Positions 39,901 to 49,706 of a DNA stretch of 64,000 nucleotides are shown here, piece by piece (within the stretch, counting starts at the first letter, position 1; every line of letters starts with the position of its first letter). The notes beneath the pieces are model-generated. The model was not told the origin of the DNA, did not search any database, and was given only the letters and a program-made list of their open reading frames with translations. Both the position numbers and the translations under genes were made by a program. The DNA comes from Pseudomonas sp. FP198 (GTDB taxonomy: Bacteria > Pseudomonadota > Gammaproteobacteria > Pseudomonadales > Pseudomonadaceae), in contig NZ_CP117452.1 in assembly GCF_030687895.1 (NCBI RefSeq), positions 434,001-498,000 on the forward strand. Reading direction: 5' to 3'.

Positions 39901-41277
39901 ATGGCTATCAGCGTGTTCGACCTGTTCAAGATCGGTATCGGCCCGTCCAGTTCCCATACCGTGGGCCCCATGCGCGCCGCGGCGCTGTTCGTTGAAGCGC
40001 TGCGGGCGAAGGCGCTGCTGCACGATGTGCGCCGGGTCGAGGTGCAGTTGTACGGTTCGCTGTCGGCGACCGGCATCGGCCATGGCAGCGACAACGCCAC
40101 GATCATGGGGCTGATGGGCGAATGGCCTGACGCGATCGACCCGTCGCAGATCGGCACGCGCATCGAACTGCTGCGCGAAACCGGGACCTTATTGCTGGAT
40201 GGACGTCTGCCGGTGCCTTTTGTCTGGTCGCGCGACATGCGCCTGATCGACGAGAACCTGCCGTTCCACCCTAACGCGATGACGTTGGTTGCCGAAGGCG
40301 CGAGCGGCGAATTGCACCGTGACACCTACTATTCCATTGGCGGAGGTTTTGTCGTTGACCAGGCCCAGGCTTCCAGCGGCGTGGTGGACCTGGACAGTAC
40401 CGAACTGCCTTACGATTTTTCCAGCGCCGAAGAACTCCTGGCCCTGTGCCGCACGCACAACCTGCGGGTGGCCGAGCTGATGATGGCGAATGAAAAGGTC
40501 TGGCGCTCCGAGGAAGAGATCCGTAGCGGCCTGATGACACTCTGGCGGGCCATGCAGGATTGCGTCGAACAAGGCCTCAAGCACGAAGGCATCCTGCCCG
40601 GCGGCCTGAACGTGCGGCGACGTGCGGCCAAGTTGCATCGCAGCCTGCAGGAACTGAACAAACCGAACGTGATCGGCTCGACCCTGAGCGCCATGGAATG
40701 GGTCAACCTGTTCGCCCTGGCGGTCAACGAGGAAAATGCCGCCGGCGGGCGCATGGTCACGGCGCCGACCAATGGCGCGGCGGGGATCATCCCGGCGGTG
40801 CTGCATTACTTCATGAAATTCAGCGAGGCGGTGACCGACGCCAACGTGGTGGATTATTTCCTCAGCGCAGCGGCGGTGGGGATTTTGTGCAAGAAGAACG
40901 CTTCGATCTCCGGCGCCGAAGTCGGCTGCCAGGGCGAAGTCGGCTCGGCCTGCGCCATGGCGGCGGCGGGCCTGGCGGAAATCCTCGGCGCCACGCCGGA
41001 GCAATTGTGCAACGCCGCGGAAATCGGCCTGGAGCACAACCTTGGCCTGACGTGCGACCCGGTCGGCGGCCTGGTCCAGGTGCCCTGTATCGAGCGCAAC
41101 GCGATTGCCGCGGTGAAAGCCATCAACGCCGCACAAATGGCCCTGCGCGGCGACGGCCAGCACTTCATCTCCCTGGACCGGGTGATCCGCACCATGCGTG
41201 ACACCGGCGCCGACATGCATGACAAATATAAAGAGACATCGCGGGGCGGGTTGGCGGTGAGTGCGGTGGAATGTTGA
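39901..41277 (+). CDS. sdaB: L-serine dehydratase (iron-sulfur type)
   Basis: 458 residues. Converts L-serine to pyruvate and ammonia, completing betaine use once glycine has become serine. [20 protein letters not shown] at the N-terminus and [19 protein letters not shown] near residue 344 are typical; cysteines in this region and near the C-terminus bind the [4Fe-4S] cluster. Start ATG 39901 is supported by [10 protein letters not shown] in homologues. Neighbouring gbdR is the activator of this gene in PAO1. Confidence 0.97.
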   Translation: MAISVFDLFKIGIGPSSSHTVGPMRAAALFVEALRAKALLHDVRRVEVQLYGSLSATGIGHGSDNATIMGLMGEWPDAIDPSQIGTRIELLRETGTLLLDGRLPVPFVWSRDMRLIDENLPFHPNAMTLVAEGASGELHRDTYYSIGGGFVVDQAQASSGVVDLDSTELPYDFSSAEELLALCRTHNLRVAELMMANEKVWRSEEEIRSGLMTLWRAMQDCVEQGLKHEGILPGGLNVRRRAAKLHRSLQELNKPNVIGSTLSAMEWVNLFALAVNEENAAGGRMVTAPTNGAAGIIPAVLHYFMKFSEAVTDANVVDYFLSAAAVGILCKKNASISGAEVGCQGEVGSACAMAAAGLAEILGATPEQLCNAAEIGLEHNLGLTCDPVGGLVQVPCIERNAIAAVKAINAAQMALRGDGQHFISLDRVIRTMRDTGADMHDKYKETSRGGLAVSAVEC

Positions 41278-41298
41278 ACCCAAGCCTGCGCAAACTCA

Positions 41299-41416
41299 CG
41301 TGGCGAGGGGATTTATCCCCGTTGGGCGCGAAGCGCCCCCAGCAGCCTGCCGATATGCAGAGATGTCCGGTTCGGGACTGCTTCGCAGCCCAGCGGGGAT
41401 AAATCCCCTCGCCACG
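41299..41416. repeat. Large REP pair, type GTGGCGAGGGGATTTATCCCC
   Basis: Inverted arms 41299-41340 and about 41375-41416 downstream of sdaB. Confidence 0.9.
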
Positions 41417-41842
41417 GATTGTAAAACCGCTCGTAAAATGAACACCGCTGCAAAAACACGCCACGTTTTGGCGCGTCGCAAACAGACAAGCCGTGACTTG
41501 TCGGTCACACCTTTGTCCGCCGCGCTACCGTCCGTCCCCGCGCTTGCGGTGACATCCGCCGTGCAAGCGGCGCAGCCCAGTTACCACAAGTGCTACCGAT
41601 CTGCTCACAGCCCACTGTGGCAGGTGCCTGGGGCCGTTGATGGCACTTTCAAACCAGCCCTGACAGGCCCCTTGAATAGACAGGTCGGCATGTCGTTTTC
41701 AGGATTTATTGAACGCGCATTCAAATTTAGGCATGGCAATTGCTCTGTCCCGATAAAGCCCCGTCTCACGCAAGAGAATGATGGGCAATAACAAGAGCCT
41801 CCGCCTGAGGCCATCACCCGCTTTGTGTGAGGAGATACCGCG
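41417..41842. other. gbdR upstream region
   Basis: 426 bases, presumably with the gbdR promoter. An inverted repeat TTGAA-N6-TTCAA lies at 41709-41724. An ORF across this region has no family features and is rejected. A GGAGATA ribosome site precedes 41843. Confidence 0.5.
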
Positions 41843-42946
41843 ATGACGACGTCCAACTCTGGGGCTCAACCCCAGAACCGTGCGCCTCAATCCATCGGCT
41901 TTTTGCTGCTGGACAATTTCACGCTGATTTCCCTGGCGTCCGCGGTGGAACCGCTACGCATGGCCAACCAGCTGTCCGGTCGCGAGTTGTATCGCTGGAC
42001 CACCCTGACCGTCGATGGCGGGCAAGTCTGGGCCAGTGACGGTCTGCAGATCACGCCTGACGCCTCCATGCACAAAGCGCCGGCCCTCGACACCGTCATC
42101 GTCTGCGGCGGCATCGGCATCCAGCGCACCGTTACCCGTGAGCATGTCTCCTGGCTGCAAAGCCAGGCCCGGCAGTCCCGTCGCCTCGGCGCGGTCTGCA
42201 CCGGCAGTTGGGCCCTGGCCTGTGCCGGCCTGCTGGACGGTTTCGATTGCAGCGTGCATTGGGAATGCCTGGCGGCCATGCAGGAAGCCTTCCCGCGGGT
42301 ATCGATGAGCACGCGCCTGTTCACCCTCGACCGCAATCGCTTCACCAGTTCTGGCGGCACCGCGCCGCTGGACATGATGCTGCACTTGATCAGCCGCGAT
42401 CACGGTCGCGAACTGTCGGCGGCGATCTCGGAAATGTTTGTCTATGAGCGCATCCGCAACGAGCAGGATCACCAGCGCGTGCCGCTCAAGCACATGCTCG
42501 GTACCAACCAGCCGAAGTTGCAGGAAATCGTCGCACTGATGGAGGCCAACCTCGAAGAGCCGATCGACCTGGACGAACTGGCGGTGTATGTCGCCGTGTC
42601 CCGACGTCAGCTCGAGCGCCTGTTCCAGAAATACCTGCACTGTTCGCCGTCGCGCTACTACCTCAAGCTGCGGCTGATCCGCGCGCGGCAGTTGCTCAAG
42701 CAGACGCCGATGTCGATCATCGAAGTGGCCTCGGTGTGCGGCTTCGTCTCCACCCCGCACTTCTCCAAGTGCTACCGCGAATACTTCGGCATTCCACCGC
42801 GCGACGAGCGCGTCGGTTCCAACACCACCCAGCAGGTAGCGATGATGCCGTTGCCGCAGGCCCTGGTGCTGTCGCCATTGTCCGGCCCGCTGTCGGCATT
42901 GAGCCAGGCGCGCAATGAGTCGACGTTTGCCAGTGTGAGGCTCTAG
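41843..42946 (+). CDS. gbdR: Glycine betaine/dimethylglycine-responsive activator GbdR
   Basis: 367 residues, the same length as PAO1 GbdR. An N-terminal GATase-1/DJ-1-like domain (SIGFLLLDNFTLISLASAVEPLR; CTGSWALACAGLL nucleophile-elbow remnant near residue 119) is joined to a C-terminal AraC domain (about 230-330) with RRQLERLFQKYLHCSPSRYY and a second helix-turn-helix. GbdR activates gbcAB, dgcAB, sdaB, cbcXWV and others when betaine or dimethylglycine is present. It sits centrally among these targets. Confidence 0.97.
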   Translation: MTTSNSGAQPQNRAPQSIGFLLLDNFTLISLASAVEPLRMANQLSGRELYRWTTLTVDGGQVWASDGLQITPDASMHKAPALDTVIVCGGIGIQRTVTREHVSWLQSQARQSRRLGAVCTGSWALACAGLLDGFDCSVHWECLAAMQEAFPRVSMSTRLFTLDRNRFTSSGGTAPLDMMLHLISRDHGRELSAAISEMFVYERIRNEQDHQRVPLKHMLGTNQPKLQEIVALMEANLEEPIDLDELAVYVAVSRRQLERLFQKYLHCSPSRYYLKLRLIRARQLLKQTPMSIIEVASVCGFVSTPHFSKCYREYFGIPPRDERVGSNTTQQVAMMPLPQALVLSPLSGPLSALSQARNESTFASVRL

Positions 42947-42958
42947 GACCGAGGGCTT

Positions 42959-43071
42959 TTGTGGCGAGGGAGCTTGCTCCCGCTGGACCGGGCTGGCGCT
43001 CCAGCGCGCAGCGGTCCCAAGCTTTTTGGGGCTGCTACGCAGCCCAGCGGGAGCAAGCTCCCTCGCCACAA
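42959..43071. repeat. Large REP pair, type GTGGCGAGGGAGC
   Basis: Inverted arms at 42959-42985 and about 43028-43071, between gbdR and the convergent small gene. Confidence 0.9.
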
Positions 43072-43073
43072 GG

Positions 43074-43337
43074 TCAGCCGCTATGGTTCTGCTGGTATTC
43101 CGTCAGCGCTGGCAGCAGCTGTTTGTCGATTGCCTGGCGCACCGCCGGCAGGATGGTCGCGCTGCTGGTGTACATGTCCTTGACCATGCGCCGCAGTTCA
43201 TTGGCGCGCGCCCGGTCCAGGCCGCGCACCGCGCATTCACAGGCCTGCTCGGCGGTCGCGCCGCTGGGTATCTGCAACCCCAGGGCCTTGAGATGGCCCA
43301 GCAGGTCTTCCTGGTCGATCAAATCGGCGTACATCAT
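43074..43337 (-). CDS. Small conserved hypothetical protein next to gbdR
   Basis: 87 residues, largely helical: MMYADLIDQEDLLGHLKALGLQIPSG, then ACECAVRGLDRARANELRRMVKDM. No signal peptide or known motif. A small gene in this place is also found beside gbdR in PAO1 (PA5381 position), which suggests a conserved but unknown link. Ribosome site GGAAAAGCGTC lies upstream of ATG 43337. Confidence 0.75.
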   Translation of the reverse strand: MMYADLIDQEDLLGHLKALGLQIPSGATAEQACECAVRGLDRARANELRRMVKDMYTSSATILPAVRQAIDKQLLPALTEYQQNHSG

Positions 43338-43419
43338 GACGCTTTTCCTTGTTCAGGGATTGGGGTCGTGACTGGATTCTGGTAGCCGTCCGAAGCGGCG
43401 GCAAGGGCAAATCGTCGAT

Positions 43420-43586
43420 CTGGCCTGAATGACTATGAGCGGGTCGTTTTCGGCTAACTCGCCCGCCTCGGGAGTGGGCACACTGGCCCCAAGCTGAATC
43501 ACGATGGTTTGGTCACCCTCGCGCAACGGCTCCTCCAGTAACGCTCCTGCCCCGATCCTGTCACGGCTTGATCGGGGATTTTTTTG
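43420..43586 (+). ncRNA. Candidate small RNA ending at an orphan terminator
   Basis: The 3' end is defined by the terminator at 43550-43585 reading on the plus strand, where no plus-strand gene is within 600 bp upstream. The 5' end is a guess; no promoter was identified. Alternative readings are a very long gbdR 3' UTR or an antisense transcript. Confidence 0.3.
43550..43585 (+). terminator. Orphan intrinsic terminator
   Basis: CCCCGATC (43550-43557) pairs with GATCGGGG (43570-43577) around a 12-base loop and is followed by A then seven T. The opposite strand has no T-run, so it acts rightward. Confidence 0.8.
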
Positions 43587-43627
43587 TCTGCTTGAATCAA
43601 GGGAAATGCGTTGTCTGATTGGGTGCT

Positions 43628-43704
43628 TTCGCGAGCAGGCTCGCTCCCACATTAGATTTTGTGATCGACACAGAACCCCTGTGGGAGCGAGCCTGCTCGC
43701 GAAG
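43628..43704. repeat. Paired REP element, GCCTGCTCGCGAA subtype
   Basis: Inverted copies at 43628-43651 and about 43679-43704, just downstream of the dioxygenase gene. Confidence 0.93.
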
Positions 43705-43718
43705 AACGATGACGAGGT

Positions 43719-44882
43719 TTACCGCTGCAACACCAGAATCCGCGACAACAATTCATCCCGATCGACATAACACCCCTGGAAGTGCCGCGCCCCGGAGGCT
43801 GGGTCGAACGCATTGCGCGCGTGAAGGGTGCGACGGTTGTCGAAGCACCAGAGCTGGCCGGGTTCAAGCCTTTGTACCAGGCGAAACCGAGGCTCGCGGG
43901 TCAGGGCAATGAAGCGGCGATATGCTTGATAGAGCCTCGACATCTGCTCCACCGATGTATCGAACGGTCCGCGCAAGAAATTCGCCATGCGGATCTCCGA
44001 GACCTGCCCCAGCGTATCCCGGGCGATGATCGGCGCCAGGCAGCGGTAGTCGCTGTGGCGATCCTTGTTGCGAAATTCCACCGGGATCTGGCACAGCGCG
44101 TCGAAGGCTTCGGCCTCTTCCCGACGCAGCGCCTCGGCGATGGCGAAACCGTCGACGAAGATGCTCTCGCCACCGTCGGCGTCGTTCACCAGGCAATGCA
44201 GGAACTGCAAACCCGGCTGCAGTTCTCGTGTTGGCAGGTCGCTGTGCAACGGCAGATTGAAGGCGGTATAGGCGTTGCTGTCGGCATCGGCCTTGGACTG
44301 CACGTTGAACAGCACGCCGAAATTGCTTTCGCGGATAAAGGAAATGCGCTGGGCAATCAGTTTCAGCGAGCCGGGTTCGGTGGGGACGTCCCGTACTTGG
44401 GTCAGGCCGATGTCGCGTACTGCCAGTAGCCATTTCAGCAAGGTGTCGGCGTCCTCCATCAGGGCCTGGTATTCGAACACTGGCAGTGACAGATCGTGCT
44501 GCCACAGTTGGCGTTGTGGTTTGCCCGCCAGTCGCTCGGCCCTGGATTGATCGTCATAGGCATGGGCGCGCAACCAACCCGGGTCGAAAAGGCTCTGATG
44601 GCCGTCCTGCCAAACCACGTGTAGGCAGCCCGCGCCGTCGATGTCGATTGCGCCGGGCGTCAGGTCTTCCGGAACGTCGACGATCTCCAGGACCTGCTCG
44701 CGGGTGACGCTGTAGACACACTGCGCGCAGGGGCAGTTGTCCCGCAGCCATTGATGGTGAAACGGGCTGATCCGACCGTCGGCCCACGTGACGTGGACCC
44801 GGTCGGCCAAGGGTGTTACGGCGCTCAATGCCTGGACAAGTGGGTAGCGTCGGAAGTCGGCGATAGCGGCGGCGATGTTCAT
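43719..44882 (-). CDS. Gamma-butyrobetaine dioxygenase
   Basis: 387 residues. Fe(II)/2-oxoglutarate enzyme hydroxylating gamma-butyrobetaine to L-carnitine. The N-terminal zinc domain carries WLRDNCPCAQC (residues 45-55) and a later histidine. The TauD-type catalytic domain has HxD at His213-Asp215 (LPLHSDLP) and the distal His in RTLHARNAF near residue 360. The gene is the first of a minus-strand series that continues (in the other order along the map) with cdhB, cdhA, cdhC and caiX, so its product feeds directly into carnitine breakdown. A trimethyllysine hydroxylase is less likely given context. Confidence 0.92.
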   Translation of the reverse strand: MNIAAAIADFRRYPLVQALSAVTPLADRVHVTWADGRISPFHHQWLRDNCPCAQCVYSVTREQVLEIVDVPEDLTPGAIDIDGAGCLHVVWQDGHQSLFDPGWLRAHAYDDQSRAERLAGKPQRQLWQHDLSLPVFEYQALMEDADTLLKWLLAVRDIGLTQVRDVPTEPGSLKLIAQRISFIRESNFGVLFNVQSKADADSNAYTAFNLPLHSDLPTRELQPGLQFLHCLVNDADGGESIFVDGFAIAEALRREEAEAFDALCQIPVEFRNKDRHSDYRCLAPIIARDTLGQVSEIRMANFLRGPFDTSVEQMSRLYQAYRRFIALTREPRFRLVQRLEPGQLWCFDNRRTLHARNAFDPASGARHFQGCYVDRDELLSRILVLQR

Positions 44883-44904
44883 GGCGGTCTCCTGTTCGAA
44901 GCTT

Positions 44905-45381
44905 TTATCGGGCGGGCGGCAGGGCGATGACGCGGCCTATGTAGTTCGGGGCCGGCAGGTCGGATTGGCTGTCGAGCAGGGCTTTGAGTCGGCCCAGGGT
45001 CTGCTCGGTGAACGGCGCTGAACGCGGGCCCGCCAGGTCGACGTGCAGCAGCATCTGCTCATTGCCGGCCAGCTCTTTGTCTCCGCCCACCAGGTGCAGG
45101 CTGTGGTAGAGGTGCAGGCGTTTGGTGTCGTGGCCGATGATTTGTGTGTGCACCTCTACCTCGGCCCCGAGCTTCACTTCGTGGAGGTAGTTCAGGTGCA
45201 GTTCGAGGGTGAACAGCGAATGGCCGCTGGCTTCGCGGTTCTGGCTGTCCAGGCCGAGCTGGTCCATCAGCGCGTCGGTCGCGTAGCTGAAGATCAGCAG
45301 GTAGAAGGCATCGCGCAAGTGACCGTTGTAGTCGACCCATTCAGGGAGGATGGGGGTTTGGTAGGTGGTTAGGGTGGGCAT
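44905..45381 (-). CDS. cdhB: Betainyl-CoA thioesterase, hotdog fold
   Basis: 158 residues. A 4-hydroxybenzoyl-CoA-type thioesterase: WVDYNGHLRDAFYLLIFSYATDALM matches the hotdog motif with the catalytic Asp of the DxxGH/N type. Releases glycine betaine from betainyl-CoA in the carnitine pathway. ATG 45381 (MPTLTTYQTP) is chosen over an upstream start inside REP sequence. The gap to the dioxygenase start is 22 bp, so the two are probably cotranscribed. Confidence 0.9.
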   Translation of the reverse strand: MPTLTTYQTPILPEWVDYNGHLRDAFYLLIFSYATDALMDQLGLDSQNREASGHSLFTLELHLNYLHEVKLGAEVEVHTQIIGHDTKRLHLYHSLHLVGGDKELAGNEQMLLHVDLAGPRSAPFTEQTLGRLKALLDSQSDLPAPNYIGRVIALPPAR

Positions 45382-45420
45382 GAGGGTGGGTTCCGATTGT
45401 TGTGGCGATTGAGCTGACGC

Positions 45421-45495
45421 TATCGCGAGCAAGCTCGCTCCCACAGGTTTTGTGTACGATACTGAATCACTGTGGGAGCGAGCTTGCTCGCGATG
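45421..45495. repeat. Paired REP element, GCTTGCTCGCGAT subtype
   Basis: Inverted copies between cdhA and cdhB, inside the presumed cdh operon. Confidence 0.93.
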
Positions 45496-45514
45496 AGGCC
45501 AGACCTGCAGCCGG

Positions 45515-46480
45515 TTATTCGCTGAAGGTCATTCCATGTTTTTCCTTGGTGAACCTCACCGCCTCCAGCACAGCCAGCAAACAATCATCACGGTAGCGCT
45601 CCAGCGCCGAAATGCTGTGGCGCCCCAGTTGCTCGCTCGTCCCGTCCACCACATCGTCGATCAGTTTCTCGGTCAGCTCCGGCGCCGGCAGGTAGGTCCA
45701 CGGCAGTTGTAGCGCCGGGCCGAACTGGGCCATGAAATGGCGCATCCCGGCATCGCCGCCGGCCAGGGTATAGGTCAGGAAAGTGCCCATGAACGACCAG
45801 CGCAGGCCGGCGCCGAAACGAATGGCATCGTCGATTTCGCCGGTGGTCGCCACGCCGTCGTTGACCAGATGCAGGGCCTCGCGCCATAGCGCTTCGAGCA
45901 GGCGGTCGGCGATGAAACCGGGGACTTCCTTGCGCACGTGCAGCGGGCGCATGCCAAGGGATTCGTAGACCTGCATCGCCGCTTGTACGGCTTCAGGCGC
46001 GGTGTGCTTGCCACCGACCACTTCCACCAGGGGCAGCAGGTAGACCGGGTTGAACGGGTGCCCGACCACGCAGCGCTCTGGATGAGTGGAGTTTGCATAG
46101 AACTCGCTCGGCAAAAGCCCCGAGGTACTCGACCCGATCAGTGCATTCGGCTTGGCGGCGGCGCTGATCTGCCCGTGCAGTTCAAGCTTGAGCTCCAGCC
46201 GCTCGGGAGCGCTTTCCTGAATGAAATCGGCATCGCGCACGCATTCCTCGACGGTCGCGACGAAGCGCAAGCGATCCTGCGATGCGCCGGGGGCCAGGCC
46301 GTGTTTTTCCAAGGCTCCCCAGGCGTTCGCGACGCGTTTGCGCAAGGCCGCTTCGGCACCCGGCGCCGGGTCCCAGGCGACCACGTCCAGGCCATGGGCC
46401 AGGGCGCGGCTGACCCAACCGCTGCCGATGACGCCGCTGCCCAGGGCGGCGAAGGTTCTGATGTTGGTGATGAAGCTCAT
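45515..46480 (-). CDS. cdhA: L-carnitine dehydrogenase
   Basis: 321 residues. NAD-dependent oxidation of L-carnitine to 3-dehydrocarnitine. The Rossmann motif is [16 protein letters not shown] near residue 12. The 3-hydroxyacyl-CoA dehydrogenase-type catalytic region follows ([10 protein letters not shown] and [16 protein letters not shown] near residues 118-153), and helix [20 protein letters not shown] is near residue 188. Single-domain length matches the Pseudomonas enzyme rather than the longer thioesterase-fused forms of other bacteria. Confidence 0.95.
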   Translation of the reverse strand: MSFITNIRTFAALGSGVIGSGWVSRALAHGLDVVAWDPAPGAEAALRKRVANAWGALEKHGLAPGASQDRLRFVATVEECVRDADFIQESAPERLELKLELHGQISAAAKPNALIGSSTSGLLPSEFYANSTHPERCVVGHPFNPVYLLPLVEVVGGKHTAPEAVQAAMQVYESLGMRPLHVRKEVPGFIADRLLEALWREALHLVNDGVATTGEIDDAIRFGAGLRWSFMGTFLTYTLAGGDAGMRHFMAQFGPALQLPWTYLPAPELTEKLIDDVVDGTSEQLGRHSISALERYRDDCLLAVLEAVRFTKEKHGMTFSE

Positions 46481-46509
46481 GGTGGTTTCCTGAAAAGGGT
46501 GAGGACCAC

Positions 46510-46603
46510 CTGTGGGAGCGAGCTTGCTCGCGATGGCGGCGGTGCATCTGACGCATCTTTGACGGTCGGACTATCGCTATCGCGAGCAAGCTCGCTCCCA
46601 CAG
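46510..46603. repeat. Paired REP element, GCTTGCTCGCGAT subtype
   Basis: Inverted copies at 46510-46537 and about 46576-46603, between cdhC and cdhA. Confidence 0.93.
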
Positions 46604-46623
46604 GGAAGACGGTGGAGATTTGG

Positions 46624-47511
46624 TTAGCCGCGCTGGGTCAGGCCCATTTTCTTGCGGCCTTCAGCCGGCGTAAGCACACGCGCCCCGAGGCGGCTGAGGA
46701 TTTCGCCGGCACGCTCCACCAGTTGGCCATTGGTGGCGAGCACGCCTTTGTCCAGCCAGAGGTTGTCTTCCAGCCCGACCCGCACGTTGCCGCCCAGCAA
46801 TACGGCCTGTGCCGCCATCGGCATTTGCATGCGGCCGATACCGAAGCCGGCCCACACCGCGTCGGCGGGCAGGTTGTCGACCATGGCCTTCATAGTGGTG
46901 GTATCCGCCGGCGCGCCCCACGGGATACCCAGGCAGAGCTGGAACAATGGGTTGTCCAGCAGGCCTTCCTTGATCATCTGCTTGGCGAACCACAGGTGCC
47001 CGGTGTCGAAGATCTCCAGCTCGGCCTTGACCCCCAGTTCGGTGATGCGCTTGGCGCCGGCCCGCAGTTGCGCCGGGGTGGAGACGTAAATGGTGTCGCC
47101 GTCGCCGAAGTTCAGGGTGCCGCAATCCAGGGTGCAGATTTCCGGCAACAGCTCCTCGACATGGGCCAGGCGGGTCAGTGGGCCCACCAGATCGGTGTTG
47201 GGGCCGAATTCCATCGGGTTTTCCCCCGCACCGATTTCCAGGTCGCCGCCCATGCCGGCGGTGAGGTTGACGATGATGTCGACGTCGGCCTCGCGGATGC
47301 GCTCCATCACTTCGCGGTACAGCGCCACGTCGCGGCTGAACTTGCCGGTCTGTGGGTCGCGCACATGGCAGTGGACCACGGTGGCGCCGGCCTTGGCGGC
47401 CTCGACGGCTGCGGCGGCGATCTGTTTCGGGGTGACCGGCACGTGCGGGCTCTTGGCGGTCGTGTCGCCAGCACCGGTGAGTGCGCAGGTGATGATGACG
47501 TCGTGGTTCAT
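46624..47511 (-). CDS. cdhC: 3-dehydrocarnitine cleavage enzyme (BKACE family)
   Basis: 295 residues. A beta-keto acid cleavage enzyme that reacts dehydrocarnitine with acetyl-CoA to give betainyl-CoA and acetoacetate. [19 protein letters not shown] near residue 43 supplies the two zinc histidines, NLTAGMGGD near residue 82 and the later [11 protein letters not shown] segment complete the TIM-barrel site. Lies 71 bp after caiX. Confidence 0.95.
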   Translation of the reverse strand: MNHDVIITCALTGAGDTTAKSPHVPVTPKQIAAAAVEAAKAGATVVHCHVRDPQTGKFSRDVALYREVMERIREADVDIIVNLTAGMGGDLEIGAGENPMEFGPNTDLVGPLTRLAHVEELLPEICTLDCGTLNFGDGDTIYVSTPAQLRAGAKRITELGVKAELEIFDTGHLWFAKQMIKEGLLDNPLFQLCLGIPWGAPADTTTMKAMVDNLPADAVWAGFGIGRMQMPMAAQAVLLGGNVRVGLEDNLWLDKGVLATNGQLVERAGEILSRLGARVLTPAEGRKKMGLTQRG

Positions 47512-47582
47512 GGTGCGGATTCCTTCAGGCGTGGTGAGTCACCGCGCAGCCCTTTGGAGCTGCGCAGAGGGATAACGGTTGA

Positions 47583-48527
47583 TCAGTTGCTGGTCAGTTT
47601 CAGGTTGTCGATGGCCGGCTTGCCGTCGAAAGTGGTCACGCCTTCGAGCCAGCGCTGCTTGTCTTGCGGGTGGTCCTTCAGCCATTGCCGGGCGGATTCC
47701 AGTGGGTCCTTGTGGTCGAGCAGCGGCTGCATCATCCGGCTCTCGTCTTCGGCGCTGAAGGTCAGGTTGCTCAGCAGGCGGCTGACGTTCGGGCATTGCT
47801 CGGCGTAGTTCGGCGCGGTGACGGTCCAGACGCTGGCCATGCCTTCATTCGGGCCGAGGGCGTCTTCGCTGCCGGTGAGATAGGTCATTTGCACATTGAC
47901 GTTCATCGGGTGCGGCGCCCAGCCGAAGAACACCACGGCTTCCTTGCGCCGCACGGCGCGGTCCACCGCCGCGAGCATGCCGGCCTCGCTGGACTCCACC
48001 AGTTGGAACTTGCCCAGGCCGAACTGATTCTTGGCGATCATCGCCTTGATCTGGGTGTTGGCACCGGAACCGGGCTCGATGCCGTAGATCTTGCCGCCCA
48101 ACTCTTTTTCGAATCTGGCGATATCAGCGAAGGTCTTCAGGCCCTTGTCGGCCAGGTAAGTCGGTACGGCCAGGGTGGCGCGGGCGTCCTTGAGGCTCGG
48201 CTGCTCCAACACCTTGACCTGCTTCGCCTCGACGAACGGGGTGATGGTCTGGGTCATCAGCGGGTTCCAGTAGCCCAGGAACAGGTCCAGGCGCTGGTCG
48301 CGGATGCCGGCGAAAATGATCTGCTGGGAGGCGCTGGTCTGCTTGGTCTTGTAGCCGAGGCCATCGAGCATCACTTGGGTCAAGGCGCTGGTGGCGATGA
48401 CGTCGGTCCAGTTGACCACGCCCAGGCGCACGTTCTGGCAGGCGGCGGGCTCGGCTGCGAGGGCAGTCTGGTTCAGCAGGGACGTGGCGCTGATTGCAAG
48501 AACGCAGTAGCTGATCAGGTGTTTCAT
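47583..48527 (-). CDS. caiX: Carnitine-binding periplasmic protein
   Basis: 314 residues. Signal peptide to LAAEPAACQNV; OpuAC-type fold with GVVNWTDVIATSAL, YGIEPGSGANTQIKAM and VVFFGWAPHPMNVN, which supply the aromatic cage. Homologous to CbcX along its length. It has no own permease here, so it is expected to use the CbcWV core as in PAO1. Start ATG 48527 follows GAGGAATCTGACA. First gene of the carnitine operon, divergent from cdhR. Confidence 0.94.
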   Translation of the reverse strand: MKHLISYCVLAISATSLLNQTALAAEPAACQNVRLGVVNWTDVIATSALTQVMLDGLGYKTKQTSASQQIIFAGIRDQRLDLFLGYWNPLMTQTITPFVEAKQVKVLEQPSLKDARATLAVPTYLADKGLKTFADIARFEKELGGKIYGIEPGSGANTQIKAMIAKNQFGLGKFQLVESSEAGMLAAVDRAVRRKEAVVFFGWAPHPMNVNVQMTYLTGSEDALGPNEGMASVWTVTAPNYAEQCPNVSRLLSNLTFSAEDESRMMQPLLDHKDPLESARQWLKDHPQDKQRWLEGVTTFDGKPAIDNLKLTSN

Positions 48528-48720
48528 TGTCAGATTCCTCGGCAGCTTGTTGTTATGGGTTCCGGCATCTGCGCGCCGGTGATGCCAAAGTACGCAGCCG
48601 GGCCGTTGGCAAAACGCACAGCGGCGACCTGCTCTTGCACTGCAGCGACCTGTGCGCTTGAAGGACGCTTGCAACTGGCGTATCAAGGTCCGCACGCTGC
48701 CCGTCAACCGAGTGCGCTCC

Positions 48721-49680
48721 ATGTCCCAGGATTTCTATTTCTTGTTGATGCCGGGTTTCTCGGCCATCGGTTTCATCTCGGCCATCGAGCCCTTGCGGGT
48801 CGCCAACCGTTTTCGCGGCGAGCTGTACCGCTGGCATGTACTGAGCGCCGATGGCGGTGCGGTGCTGGCGAGCAACGGCATGTCGGTCAACGCCGACGCC
48901 GCGCTGGAGCCGCTGAAGAAGGGGGCGACGCTGTGGGTCGTGGCGGGTTTCGAGCCGTTGAAATTTGCCAGCCCGGCGTTGGAGCGCTGGTTGCATCGAC
49001 TCGACAATGAAGGTGTGATCCTTGGCGGTATCGACACCGGCAGCGTGGTCCTGGCCGAGGCGGGGCTGCTGGATGGCCACCGGGTGACACTGCACTGGGA
49101 GGCGATCGAGGCGTTCAAGGAATCTTATCCACAGCTCGGCGTGACCCAGGAACTGTTCGAGATCGATCGCCGTCGCATCACTTGCGCCGGCGGCACTGCC
49201 TCCATCGACCTGATGCTCGACCTGATCGGCCAGGCCCACGGCCCGGAGCTGGCGATCCAGGTCAGCGAGCAATTCGTGCTCGGTCGCATTCGTCCGCGCA
49301 AGGATCACCAGCGCATGGAAATCGCCACGCGCTACGGCATTCGCAACAAGAAGCTGGTGCAGGTCATCGGCGAGATGGAGGCCCATAGCGAACCGCCCTT
49401 GAGCACCCTGGCCCTGGCCGAGTCGATCAACGTGACGCGGCGTCAGCTGGAGCGCCTGTTCCGCCTGCACCTGAACGATACCCCGAGCAACTTCTACCTG
49501 CGGCTGCGCCTGGAAAAGGCCCGGCAACTGCTGCGTCAGACCGACATGAGCGTGCTGGAGGTGAGCATCGCCTGCGGGTTCGAGTCGCCGTCGTACTTCA
49601 CCCGTAGCTATCGGGCACGGTTTGCCCGGTGTCCTCGGGAAGATCGGCGACGGCAGGGGGATGAGCGGGAGGTGGTTTGA
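48721..49680 (+). CDS. cdhR: Carnitine-responsive activator CdhR
   Basis: 319 residues. GATase-1/DJ-1-like sensor domain (FYFLLMPGFSAIGFISAIEPLRVANR; GGIDTGSVVLAEAGLLDGH) and an AraC DNA-binding domain (RRQLERLFRLHLNDTPSNFYLRLRLEKARQLL and SIACGFESPSYFTRSYRARF). Same architecture as GbdR. Controls caiX-cdhCAB in PAO1 with carnitine. The ATG at 48721 gives the conserved MSQDF start. Confidence 0.95.
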   Translation: MSQDFYFLLMPGFSAIGFISAIEPLRVANRFRGELYRWHVLSADGGAVLASNGMSVNADAALEPLKKGATLWVVAGFEPLKFASPALERWLHRLDNEGVILGGIDTGSVVLAEAGLLDGHRVTLHWEAIEAFKESYPQLGVTQELFEIDRRRITCAGGTASIDLMLDLIGQAHGPELAIQVSEQFVLGRIRPRKDHQRMEIATRYGIRNKKLVQVIGEMEAHSEPPLSTLALAESINVTRRQLERLFRLHLNDTPSNFYLRLRLEKARQLLRQTDMSVLEVSIACGFESPSYFTRSYRARFARCPREDRRRQGDEREVV

Positions 49681-49706
49681 CAGGTTTTCATAGTCTGGAA
49701 GTACAC

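Noticed and set aside
41261..41791. Plus-strand frame between sdaB and gbdR
   Set aside because: It starts inside sdaB, crosses a REP pair, and has no recognisable domain or ribosome site.
43353..43652. Minus-strand frame overlapping the orphan terminator
   Set aside because: Its N-terminal part is REP sequence and it crosses the terminator hairpin. The central part looks faintly protein-like, but no start or homologue supports it.
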